Positions 33,197 to 39,540 of a stretch of 39,540 bases of DNA are shown here, one piece after another. The position numbers were made by a program, and so were the translations under genes. The notes beneath the pieces were generated by a model, which was not told the DNA's origin, made no database searches, and saw only the letters and a list, made by a program, of their open reading frames with translations. The DNA is taken from NCBI GenBank assembly GCA_017540175.1, contig JAFYBN010000008.1, forward strand, positions 74,030 to 113,569, in the 5' to 3' direction. Each line of letters starts with the position of its first letter. Position 1 is the stretch's first letter. This DNA is from Clostridia bacterium (GTDB taxonomy: Bacteria; Bacillota; Clostridia; Oscillospirales; CAG-272).

Positions 33197-33491
33197 TATA
33201 TTTTTTGCGGGAAAGGGGGCGGTTTTTGTGCAGTTTATGCAGATCGGTCCTCGCGGGAAAGCTTTCGGCAGCGTTCTGCCCGCAGACGCCCAAGCCCGCG
33301 TCCGACGCCGCGGCAGCATGAACGGCGGATCCCGCTTTCCCGGACGGGTCGGATCCCTTCGCCTTTACGCATGCGGATCGGGCGGTCAAAGCCCGTCCCG
33401 GGCGATCGGTTATCCTCCGTCCATTTCTTTCCGGCCCAACTCTCCCCCGCGCGTTTTTTCTCCCCGCAAAGGCAAAAATGCCGCCGAAACC
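33197..33491. other. Intergenic region with no recognised feature
   Basis: This GC-rich stretch separates two divergent consensus promoters. The open frames across it are Arg/Pro-rich, lack ribosome binding sites and look non-coding. I see no palindrome, tRNA or repeat in it. Confidence 0.5.
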
Positions 33492-33520
33492 TTGACACCG
33501 CGCTTCATTAATGATATAAT
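33492..33520 (+). promoter_or_regulatory. Consensus sigma-A promoter of the MATE-HATPase gene
   Basis: TTGACA (33492-33497) and TATAAT (33515-33520) match consensus with a 17-bp spacer. The start codon is at 33735, so the leader would be about 205 nt, far longer than for the other genes here. Confidence 0.92.
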
Positions 33521-33526
33521 GACAAG

Positions 33527-33734
33527 GAATGCCGCGCGGAAACACGGACGGCCGGAAGCTCCTCTGACCGCGCGTCCCGCCCGCCGCCCTCCCCGGGGCT
33601 CCGGACGGATCGACGGGGTTTGCCCCCGGCTCGTCCGGCCGAGCGCCGGTCGTCTCCGCTTCCGGGCGGTTTTCCCGTCGGCGACGCTCCGCGATGCGGA
33701 GTCATTTTGATCGATCAACGAGTAAGGATACGCC
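33527..33734 (+). other. Long GC-rich leader of the MATE-HATPase mRNA
   Basis: The leader contains several GC-rich inverted repeats, among them CTCCGC-GAT-GCGGAG followed by TCATTTT close to the start codon (about 33687-33707), which resembles an attenuator. TAAGGA is the ribosome binding site. I cannot match it to a known riboswitch class. Confidence 0.4.
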
Positions 33735-35486
33735 ATGATTCGCAAAGTTTTCAGACATACGATGGTAACGCAGATCGTCTCTTCGATGACGGTCATGATT
33801 TGTATGCTGGTCGACAGCATGATGATCGGCCGTTTTCTGGGCGTCGATTCCATGACCGCGTACGGGCTGGCGATGCCGGTGCTTCTGGTGTTCGCCGCCT
33901 TCGGAAGCATGCTCTCCGCCGGCGTGCAGGTGATGTGCGGCAAGGCGATGGGCAGCGGCAGCAAGGACGGCATGGACGCGTGCTACACCGTGTCGGTCGT
34001 TTTGACGATCGCCTTTTCCGGCGTGGGTCTGCTCGCTCTTTTGGTGTTTCTCGGGCCGATCTGCACCATGCTCGGAGCGGGTCCCGCCGAGCCTTCGAAC
34101 GAGATCTTCCGTCTGACGAAGGATTACATCCGCGGTTTCGTCATCGGCGCTCCCGCTTTTCTGTTCGCGCAGATCATGGTTCCCTTTCTCCAGTTCTCCG
34201 GTCAGCAGACGCGGGTGGTCGTTGGAGTCGGCGCGATGACGGTATCGGATATTCTCTTTGACATTCTGAACGTCTTCGTCTTCCGGGGCGGCACCTTCGG
34301 CATGGGCCTCGCCTCTTCGTTGAGCTACTATATCTCGTTCGCTGTCGGTGTGCTGTTTTTCGTGAAGCCGAGCTGCATGTTCCGTCTGCGGTTCCGGCTG
34401 GTCGACAAAAAGACCTGCTCGTCCGTCCTGAAGTACGGCGTCCCCACGGTCATCAATCAGATCTGCATGGTGCTGCTCGTTTTCGTTTTGAACAATATCC
34501 TTCTGGAGGTCGGACAGAGCCGCGCCGTCGCGTCCTATTCGGTCATCAGCACCATCGGCAACATCTGCTACTGCGTCGGCTCCGGCATCGGCTCCGTCGC
34601 GCTGATGCTGGCCTCCCTCTTCTACACCGACGAGGACCGGACCTCGCTTTATGATCTCATCCGCACCATGATGCGCTACACCGTCATTCTGAACCTCGCT
34701 CTGACCGTCGTCGTTCTCTTGGCGGCGCCGATCCTCGTGCCGCTGTTTTTGACCGACGCGAGCGCGAAGAGCATGGCGATCCTCGGGATGCGGCTGTTCT
34801 GCCTCTCGCTTCTTCCCAGCGCGCTCAACGCGGCGTTCAAGAGTTATTTCCAGGGCGTGAACCGCCTCTTCTTCTCCGAGGCGATCTCCGTGATGCAGAA
34901 CTTCGTTTTCACGTCCCTGTTCGCGTTCATCCTCAGCCGCTTCCTCGGGACGACCGGGGTCTGGCTTTGCTTCCTGTGCGGAGAAACCCTGACGTTTCTC
35001 GTCATCTGCGCCGCCGCGTGGATCCGTCATCGCTCGGTCACGCTCGACCCGACCGCCTTTTCCTTCCTCCAAAATGATTTCGGCGTCAAGGAAGGCGACT
35101 ATATCGAAATGTCCGTGCGTTCCGCGGAGGAATCGGTCGCCGCTTCCCGCAAGGCGGAGGCGTTCTGCCTCGAGCACGGGGAATCCGAGCGCAACAGCTC
35201 GATGATTGCGCTCTGCGTCGAGGAAATGACGGAAAACATCGTGCGGCACGGCTTCCCCAAGGACAAGAATGAGAATATGATCGACATCCGTCTGATCTTC
35301 AAAAACGGGCAGAAGGTGATCCGCATCCGGGACAACTGCGTGAGCTTCGATCCGCTGAAATACCTGGAGCTGCACGAAACGGACGACCCGACCAAGCATT
35401 TCGGCATCCGCATGGTGATGAAGATGGTCAAAAACGCCGACTTCGTCTACTCGCTCGGAATGAACAACCTCACGCTTGTTTTGTAA
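33735..35486 (+). CDS. MATE-family transporter fused to a C-terminal RsbW-like HATPase domain
   Basis: This 583-residue protein starts with a 12-helix MATE/MOP-type transporter (about residues 1-440), which normally exports drugs or metabolites using Na+ or H+. The tail, about 455-583, is not part of MATE proteins. It contains ALCVEEMTENIVRHGF (N box, with the Glu and Asn expected to bind Mg-ATP), IRIRDNCVSFDPL (G1-like box) and KHFGIRMVMKMV (G2-like box), ending in NNLTLVL. This resembles HATPase_c_2 domains of RsbW/SpoIIAB anti-sigma kinases. The reading frame is continuous, with no internal stop or restart signal. I infer a cytosolic ATP-binding regulatory or kinase domain attached to a transporter. 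No sigma factor or anti-anti-sigma gene is adjacent. TAAGGA precedes the start. A repeat arm follows the stop by 5 nt. Confidence 0.9.
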   Translation: MIRKVFRHTMVTQIVSSMTVMICMLVDSMMIGRFLGVDSMTAYGLAMPVLLVFAAFGSMLSAGVQVMCGKAMGSGSKDGMDACYTVSVVLTIAFSGVGLLALLVFLGPICTMLGAGPAEPSNEIFRLTKDYIRGFVIGAPAFLFAQIMVPFLQFSGQQTRVVVGVGAMTVSDILFDILNVFVFRGGTFGMGLASSLSYYISFAVGVLFFVKPSCMFRLRFRLVDKKTCSSVLKYGVPTVINQICMVLLVFVLNNILLEVGQSRAVASYSVISTIGNICYCVGSGIGSVALMLASLFYTDEDRTSLYDLIRTMMRYTVILNLALTVVVLLAAPILVPLFLTDASAKSMAILGMRLFCLSLLPSALNAAFKSYFQGVNRLFFSEAISVMQNFVFTSLFAFILSRFLGTTGVWLCFLCGETLTFLVICAAAWIRHRSVTLDPTAFSFLQNDFGVKEGDYIEMSVRSAEESVAASRKAEAFCLEHGESERNSSMIALCVEEMTENIVRHGFPKDKNENMIDIRLIFKNGQKVIRIRDNCVSFDPLKYLELHETDDPTKHFGIRMVMKMVKNADFVYSLGMNNLTLVL

Positions 35487-35490
35487 TTAA

Positions 35491-35572
35491 GGGGAACGCG
35501 GCTTTCCCCAAAATGAAAGCTGACGATGCTACGCATCGTGGGCAAAGAACTTTTATACGACTGGTGCAGCGT
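35491..35572. repeat. Partial copy of the palindromic repeat element (single arm)
   Basis: GGGGAACGCGGCTTTCCCC begins 5 nt after the MATE-HATPase stop. About 70 bp match the reverse complement of the right arm at 27311-27380, including ACGATGC-TAC-GCATCGT and GGGCAAAGAACTTTT. The likeness to the left arm continues through ATACGACTG to CAGCG at about 35572. The second arm and the long central hairpin are missing, so this is a half or decayed element. Confidence 0.85.
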
Positions 35573-35700
35573 TCTCTCAACGTGCAGATCGGGGTAATGT
35601 GATGCGCACGGACGAACCATTTTCACATTCTTCGTGATGACGTTGTCGTTTTGACGTGAGAAGAGTATGAGAACCGCTTCCCTCTCCAACCGAATAAAGG
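35573..35700. other. Intergenic tail without a recognised feature
   Basis: This is the remainder of the 310-bp gap between the MATE-HATPase and XRE genes, apart from the repeat arm and the terminator. I find no supported gene and no sign of the missing repeat arm. Confidence 0.45.
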
Positions 35701-35701
35701 A

Positions 35702-35738
35702 AAGCCCCGCTTGGAACCGATCGATTCCGGCGGGGCTT
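35702..35738. terminator. Terminator between convergent MATE-HATPase and XRE genes
   Basis: The stem AAGCCCCGC (35702-35710) with GCGGGGCTT (35730-35738) has an inner GGAA/TTCC pairing. On the minus strand it is followed by TCCTTTATT, serving the XRE gene; on the plus strand only weak T content follows. Confidence 0.75.
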
Positions 35739-35796
35739 GCATATTCTTTGATACTCTCCTTATGCGGAATGGGGCGGCGGGGCTTTACCGGCCCGT

Positions 35797-36012
35797 TCAC
35801 GCCTCCTCTTCGCCTTCCTGCCATTCGAGGATATCCCCGGGCTGACAGCCGAGGACGCGGCAGATGCGGTCGAGGGTGTCGAAGCGCACCGCCTTCGCGC
35901 GGCCGTTTTTGAGGATGGACAGATTCGCCTGCGTGATGCCGACCTTTTCGGAGAGCTCCGTGAGGCTCATTTTCCGCTTCGCGAGCATGACGTCCAGATT
36001 CACAATGATCAT
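35797..36012 (-). CDS. Small XRE-family HTH regulator (YozG-like)
   Basis: This 71-residue Cro/CI-type DNA-binding protein is almost entirely one HTH domain: MSLTELSEKVGITQANLSIL (about residues 15-34) and FDTLDRICRVLGCQPGDIL (about 44-62), with an acidic end. Such small proteins typically pair with a DUF2975 membrane protein, as here (Bacillus YoaS-YozG order). AGGAGG lies 5 nt before the start, and the gene begins 10 nt after the DUF2975 stop. It probably autoregulates the operon, and the TTTATCG half-sites at the promoter are candidate binding sites. Confidence 0.93.
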   Translation of the reverse strand: MIIVNLDVMLAKRKMSLTELSEKVGITQANLSILKNGRAKAVRFDTLDRICRVLGCQPGDILEWQEGEEEA

Positions 36013-36022
36013 GTCCGCCTCC

Positions 36023-36502
36023 TCATACCGTCAGATCCTGCTCTTCGCGCATAACGGCAGCTTTCAGGATCAGGTGGCTGAGCGCGCCCGCGCACACCGC
36101 GACGATCACGCCCGCCGAGCAGATCAGCATGACGAAGATCATGAGCGGTCCCGACGCGATGCCAAGCGTCCAGAAAACGCCGATCCCGACGAGGAAATAG
36201 AAGACGTCTGCAAGCGCAAGGAAGGAAATGATCTTCATTCTCCGCGCGTTGACGCGGGTGAAGGACTTGTCGCGTCCGATGTCGCGCGCGATGAGCCACG
36301 AGAGGACAAGCGCGGCTATGACGGGTACCGCGGTGAGCTCCACGAAGATCAGCGCGGGTACCCAGAGCGAGTCGAGTTCGGGAAAGCTGGCGCGTCCGGT
36401 CACCGCGGCGGACGGGACATAGAGCGCGTACACGACGGCAACGCAGAGGAACGCGAGGATGATCACGGCTTTCAGAAGATTTGCGAAGGTCTTTTGTGTC
36501 AT
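36023..36502 (-). CDS. DUF2975-family four-helix membrane protein (YoaS-like)
   Basis: This 159-residue membrane protein has four predicted helices (about residues 8-28, 48-68, 90-112 and 118-142). The second and third helices are linked by the family motif ARDIGRDKSFTRVNARRMK, a basic cytosolic loop. The family function is unknown; the constant pairing with a small XRE regulator suggests a membrane sensor or a membrane anchor for the regulator, which is inference. It is the first gene of a two-gene operon with a consensus promoter. Confidence 0.9.
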   Translation of the reverse strand: MTQKTFANLLKAVIILAFLCVAVVYALYVPSAAVTGRASFPELDSLWVPALIFVELTAVPVIAALVLSWLIARDIGRDKSFTRVNARRMKIISFLALADVFYFLVGIGVFWTLGIASGPLMIFVMLICSAGVIVAVCAGALSHLILKAAVMREEQDLTV

Positions 36503-36547
36503 AACGAAATCACCTTTCCGGCGGGGTTCCCCGCCCTTTGTGCTCCC

Positions 36548-36576
36548 ATTATAGCACGCCTGATTTCGTTTGTCAA
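36548..36576 (-). promoter_or_regulatory. Consensus sigma-A promoter of the DUF2975-XRE operon
   Basis: TTGACA (36571-36576) and TATAAT (36548-36553) on the minus strand are 17 bp apart. A GGCGGGG/CCCCGCC hairpin lies in the leader before the ribosome binding site AAAGGTG. Confidence 0.92.
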
Positions 36577-36582
36577 TACCTT

Positions 36583-36610
36583 TTTATCGTTTTCCGATAA
36601 ATTTTTATCG
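36583..36610. promoter_or_regulatory. Candidate XRE operator: three TTTATCG half-sites
   Basis: TTTATCG (36583-36589), CGATAAA (36595-36601) and TTTATCG (36604-36610) form two overlapping inverted repeats directly upstream of the -35 box. Spacers are 5 bp and 2 bp. The location suits a regulator encoded by the operon itself. Confidence 0.6.
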
Positions 36611-36677
36611 AAATTTCATTTCGTGCGTTATCGGGTCGCCGCGGCGGTCCAGCCGGGTTTATCTCGCGCGGTCCGTT

Positions 36678-37769
36678 TCACGCGCCGTGCTCATTGCGGG
36701 GCGTGAGGTTTGCGGCGTCCCGCTGCGCGATGAGGGAGAGGCGGGCGGCGGCGAAGGCATGGGCGGCGGGCATGGCGCGGTCCGTGCCCTCCATAGAGTC
36801 GCGGATGAGGTCGGAAAAAAACGGAAAGCCCGTTGTGCCCCGCGCGTCGACGGAGAACTCCCCTTCCCCGTTCACGAGGAAGAGGCGGTCTCCGCGCCCG
36901 CGTGTGAGATCGGAGAATTTGCGCAGCTCGATGAAGCCCTCCGTGCCTTCGATGAAGCAGCGTCCGTCGCCCCAGGTCGAAAGCCCGTCCGGTGTGAACC
37001 AGTCGACGCGGTGATAGCCCGTCGCGCCGTTCGCCGCGGCGAGGCGCATGTCTCCGAAATCGTCGAATCCGGGGTACTCCGGATGACTGAAATTCCCCAC
37101 GGCGGAGGAGACGACCTTCGCCTCATCGCAGTCCGCGTAGTACAGAAACTGCTCCACCTGATGACTGCCGATGTCGATGAGGATGCCGCCGGTCTTTTCC
37201 CGCTCGAAGAACCACGCGGGGCGGGTGGCGGCGTTCAGCCGGTGCGGTCCCGTGCCGATGACGTTCACGACGCGCCCGATCACGCCAGCGCGGATCAGAT
37301 ACCCGGCGAGCAGGGCGCATTCCGAGCCGAGCCGTTCCGAGTAATTGACGAAATAGTGCCGCCCGGTCCCGCGCGACACCCGCCATGCCTCCTCAAGCTG
37401 GGCGAGCGTGGTGAACGGCGCTTTGTCGGTGAAGTAATCGAGCCCGCGGCGCATGACCTCGCACCCGAGGGGGCCGCGCTCCGACGGGATCGCCGCCGAC
37501 GCGACGAGACGGATGCGGCGGTCTTCAAAGATATCGTCGAAGGAGGGGGAATACTTCGCGCCGTATTTTTCGGCGAGCGCCCTTCCCCGTTCCGGGTCGC
37601 GGTCGACCACAAGGGCGAGCTTTCCGCCCGCCGCGGCAAGTCCCGCGGTCATGCCGTAGATATGCCCGTGGTCGAGATACGCGGCGGCAAAGCAGAAGTC
37701 CTCCCCCTCCGCCGCGGGTGAGGGCTTTTTGATCGACGCGAAAAAATCCCTGAGCTCTTTTTCGTTCAT
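36678..37769 (-). CDS. Gfo/Idh/MocA-family NAD(P)-dependent oxidoreductase
   Basis: This 363-residue protein has an N-terminal Rossmann domain (about 20-140) and a C-terminal alpha/beta domain. Expected family features are the VVDRDPERGRALAEKYG strand and helix, the DKAP motif (about residue 113; usually EKP, with the Lys catalytic) and GGILIDIGSHQVEQFLYY (about 205), whose His is expected at the active site. The first dinucleotide loop is atypical: AAYLDHGHIYGM replaces the usual GxGxxG. The family oxidises or reduces sugars, inositols and similar compounds; the substrate cannot be told. ATG 37769 is chosen because GGAGG lies upstream; the longer frame to 37826 includes the promoter. It is monocistronic, without carbohydrate-uptake genes nearby. 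Confidence 0.9.
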   Translation of the reverse strand: MNEKELRDFFASIKKPSPAAEGEDFCFAAAYLDHGHIYGMTAGLAAAGGKLALVVDRDPERGRALAEKYGAKYSPSFDDIFEDRRIRLVASAAIPSERGPLGCEVMRRGLDYFTDKAPFTTLAQLEEAWRVSRGTGRHYFVNYSERLGSECALLAGYLIRAGVIGRVVNVIGTGPHRLNAATRPAWFFEREKTGGILIDIGSHQVEQFLYYADCDEAKVVSSAVGNFSHPEYPGFDDFGDMRLAAANGATGYHRVDWFTPDGLSTWGDGRCFIEGTEGFIELRKFSDLTRGRGDRLFLVNGEGEFSVDARGTTGFPFFSDLIRDSMEGTDRAMPAAHAFAAARLSLIAQRDAANLTPRNEHGA

Positions 37770-37814
37770 GGCTTGTCCTCCGTCCGGCATGTGCGCCCGA
37801 TTCGTGTCGAAACC

Positions 37815-37840
37815 ATTGTACCACATTCCGCGGCGGAATG
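37815..37840 (-). promoter_or_regulatory. Promoter with palindrome for the Gfo/Idh gene
   Basis: On the minus strand an extended -10 (TGGTACAAT, TACAAT at 37815-37820) lies about 46 bp before the start. Immediately upstream, in the -35 to -10 spacer, is the inverted repeat CATTCCG-N3-CGGAATG (37824-37840), a possible repressor site. No good -35 box is visible. Confidence 0.55.
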
Positions 37841-37961
37841 AAAGAGAGCGGGGAGATTTTTTCCGCGCGAGCCGCTTCGCGCCGTCCGCTTTTTCTCAAA
37901 GCTGTTCGGATACGCGCGGACCTCGGGTGCCGAAGGGGGACGGCTTTCCGGCGGGCTTCCC

Positions 37962-39404
37962 TTAATCAAACCGTATGATCTCTTCTTCCCCGGTCGTGAG
38001 GTCGACGTGTACCGTCGGCAGATTGCCCGAGAGATCAAAAAACGTGAATTTGTCAAGAAGCCATTTACCCGTTGTTTCGTCGATCAGGAATCCCCCGTTT
38101 TTTTCGTCCGGTATCGGCATGGTTTCCGTTACGATTTTCACACGCGGGAACAGGAGCCGGTCTCCGAAAACGGTATATCCGAAGACGGTCGCGATCGAGA
38201 GAATGTATTTTCCTTCCGCGTCGTAGATCAGCTCCGCTTTTCCGCCCGGATTCTCGCGGTCGACGGCGTAAATCTTCCCCCCGGCATAATCCCATGTTTC
38301 GCCGACGGATGGATTTCTGCCGATATAGACCGGATCATAGGGGGAGTAGCAGATTTTTGAATTTGTGAGATGAAAACAGTAGATTTCGTCTGCCGGGAGT
38401 CCGACCTTTTTCAGACTGCCGTCCCTCAAGACCCACAAACTGCCCGTGCCCGCTTGCTGATTGAGCGTATTGAACCAGAAGGAGGCGTCTTTCGTGTCAT
38501 AGTACCACGCGCCGAGCGTATTGTCAAGTGTACAGAGGTCGGTCGTCTTCCCGCTGGCAAGCTCCACTGTCCGGATCGTGCGGACCGCGTTCAGCCACAT
38601 CACGCCGTCCCGGATGAAGAGGATCTGCGCCTCATCCATCGTCCTCTCATATACGATCTTATTCGTTTTTACATCGATCCCGGACAATACCTGCTGCCAG
38701 ACGGCGCGATTCCCGACGAATTGCTGCTTGAGTTCCGTGAAATATACGACGCCGCCGTCCTCTCCGATCAGCTGGGGTTCGCCGCCTGCCGCTTCATAAA
38801 CGAGCTTCGCCTTATCGGCGGACAGATCATAGCGCCAGATTCCGATCTGACCGTTCGCCTGCCGCGTCCAATACAGCGTGTGATCGTCTGCGAAGACAAA
38901 TCTCGTGGAGGAATTGACGCTGACATACTTGCACACGGACGGGTCGGAATGCGGACACAGCGGATCGGGGCAGAGTCCGGCACACTCGCCTCTGACGAGA
39001 TCGTATGAGGTCGGCATACTCACGGTCTTGCCGTTTTTGACCGCCTTCGATTCGAACCAGTATCGATTCCCCCGCACGAGGTATTCCGACGACAGGATCC
39101 CGTCCCAGTCGTTCTTATAATCGGGCGTATTCCCAGCTTCGGTACCGGCGGGCGCGGTGTCGTTCGTCTGAGCGTTTTCCGGTGAACCTGGTTCCGTCTG
39201 CGGCGAGCCGTCCGCGGTCGGTGCTTCGACCTCGGCGGGCTGTGCAGACGGCCCGTCTGTTTTTTCCGCTTCTTTGATCTTCTCTTCGTTCGCCGCCCTC
39301 GCTTCGGCGAGCTCGTTTTCGATCTCTATGCGTGCCTCTTCCCGGCATGAGACGAGGGGCAGGAGCAGGGCGAGGACGAGCAAGAGGGGGGTGAGCCGCT
39401 TCAT
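37962..39404 (-). CDS. Secreted lipoprotein, predicted beta-propeller-like (DUF5050-type)
   Basis: This 480-residue lipoprotein has lipobox LVSC (Cys20), a charged and Pro/Glu/Thr-rich linker (about 22-95) and a beta-rich domain (about 100-480). That domain carries repeated strand units such as TLYWTRQANGQIGIWRYDL and GKIYAVDREN, suggesting a propeller. A cysteine cluster, CAGLCPDPLCPHSDPSVC (about 140-157), is typical of similar Clostridia lipoproteins and may bind metal or form disulfides. I cannot assign a function or ligand. GGAGG precedes the start. It lies 12 nt after a paralogous gene whose last residues closely match its own (LTTGEEEIIRFD versus LSTGEEEIYRFD), so the two form a tandem pair. 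Confidence 0.85.
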   Translation of the reverse strand: MKRLTPLLLVLALLLPLVSCREEARIEIENELAEARAANEEKIKEAEKTDGPSAQPAEVEAPTADGSPQTEPGSPENAQTNDTAPAGTEAGNTPDYKNDWDGILSSEYLVRGNRYWFESKAVKNGKTVSMPTSYDLVRGECAGLCPDPLCPHSDPSVCKYVSVNSSTRFVFADDHTLYWTRQANGQIGIWRYDLSADKAKLVYEAAGGEPQLIGEDGGVVYFTELKQQFVGNRAVWQQVLSGIDVKTNKIVYERTMDEAQILFIRDGVMWLNAVRTIRTVELASGKTTDLCTLDNTLGAWYYDTKDASFWFNTLNQQAGTGSLWVLRDGSLKKVGLPADEIYCFHLTNSKICYSPYDPVYIGRNPSVGETWDYAGGKIYAVDRENPGGKAELIYDAEGKYILSIATVFGYTVFGDRLLFPRVKIVTETMPIPDEKNGGFLIDETTGKWLLDKFTFFDLSGNLPTVHVDLTTGEEEIIRFD

Positions 39405-39416
39405 GATCTGCCTCCG

Positions 39417-39540
39417 TTAATCAAACCGGTAAATCTCTTCCTCGCCGGTCGAGAGGTTGACGTGTACCTTCGGATAGTCGCCCGCCATATTGAACGCGAG
39501 ATACTCCTCTTCGGTGATCCAGTCTGTTTCACGCGTGAGC
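39417..39540 (-). CDS. C-terminal end of a paralogous lipoprotein, cut by the window edge
   Basis: The minus-strand frame ends at TAA (39417-39419) and stays open to the right edge. Its last residues, including AFNMAGDYPKVHVNLSTG and EEEIYRFD, match the C-terminus of the next gene (LSGNLPTVHVDLTTG, EEEIIRFD). It lies 12 nt upstream of that gene, so the pair probably arose by tandem duplication and is co-transcribed. Only about 40 residues are visible. Confidence 0.85.
   Translation of the reverse strand, partial: LTRETDWITEEEYLAFNMAGDYPKVHVNLSTGEEEIYRFD

Noticed and set aside
33228-33710. Open frames in the gap before the MATE-HATPase gene
   Set aside because: Arg/Pro-rich composition, no ribosome binding site, and they cross a consensus promoter.
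33702-35399. 565-codon minus-strand frame opposite the MATE-HATPase gene
   Set aside because: Composition is His/Asp/Arg-rich and typical of an antisense shadow of a hydrophobic protein.

Overview
The window looks like chromosomal DNA of a high-GC, Gram-positive Clostridia-type bacterium, probably an uncultured gut member of the Oscillospirales or a relative. This rests on the sepF-ylmG-ylmH-divIVA cell-division cluster, the YhaO/YhaN-type pair, lipoproteins with clear lipoboxes, strong AGGAGG ribosome binding sites, and near-consensus sigma-A promoters. Ten promoters have the same 17-bp spacer. Lineage is inferred from gene content only. I see no rRNA, tRNA, CRISPR array, phage or complete transposase gene.

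Region 1 (1-7.3 kb): the start of an acidic protein leaves the left edge on the minus strand. Divergent to it is an operon of two CNNM/CorC-type membrane proteins with translational overlap and a possible 41-residue membrane peptide, then a single-gene ABC exporter and a GxGYxYP-family protein. A strong bidirectional terminator separates these from the minus-strand genes that follow.

Region 2 (7.3-10.5 kb): a SemiSWEET-like three-helix protein, then a metal-resistance operon. Its ArsR/SmtB repressor carries both CadC-type and SmtB-type metal ligands. Its P1B-type Zn/Cd ATPase has 17 alternating histidines. Two matching operator palindromes sit one before each gene.

Region 3 (10.5-18.9 kb, minus strand): adaptor-like membrane protein, yggS, sepF, yggT, ylmH, divIVA, lspA, rluD-like. 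This is the ylmE-to-ylyB arrangement of Firmicutes without ileS. truB lies beside it with its own promoter. Several proteins here carry long acidic Glu/Pro tails.

Region 4 (19-27.2 kb, plus strand): capA-like lipoprotein, rbfA, nrnA-like DHH phosphoesterase, YhaO-like nuclease, YhaN-like ATPase and glycerol kinase. From rbfA to glpK the stop and start codons overlap or nearly touch. A 179-bp palindromic repeat element follows glpK immediately.

Region 5 (27.3-33.2 kb, minus strand): a surface protein with two CBM9-like modules, a discoidin domain and a C-terminal anchor, followed by an AlgJ/AlgX-like SGNH protein and an AlgI-like MBOAT acyltransferase. Together these suggest O-acetylation of an exported polymer at the cell surface.

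Region 6 (33.5-39.5 kb): a MATE-type transporter fused to an RsbW-like HATPase domain, the most unusual gene here, with a leader of about 205 nt and a second partial copy of the repeat element after its stop. Then come a DUF2975/XRE pair with TTTATCG half-sites at its promoter, a Gfo/Idh/MocA-type oxidoreductase, and two tandem paralogous lipoproteins, the second cut by the right edge.
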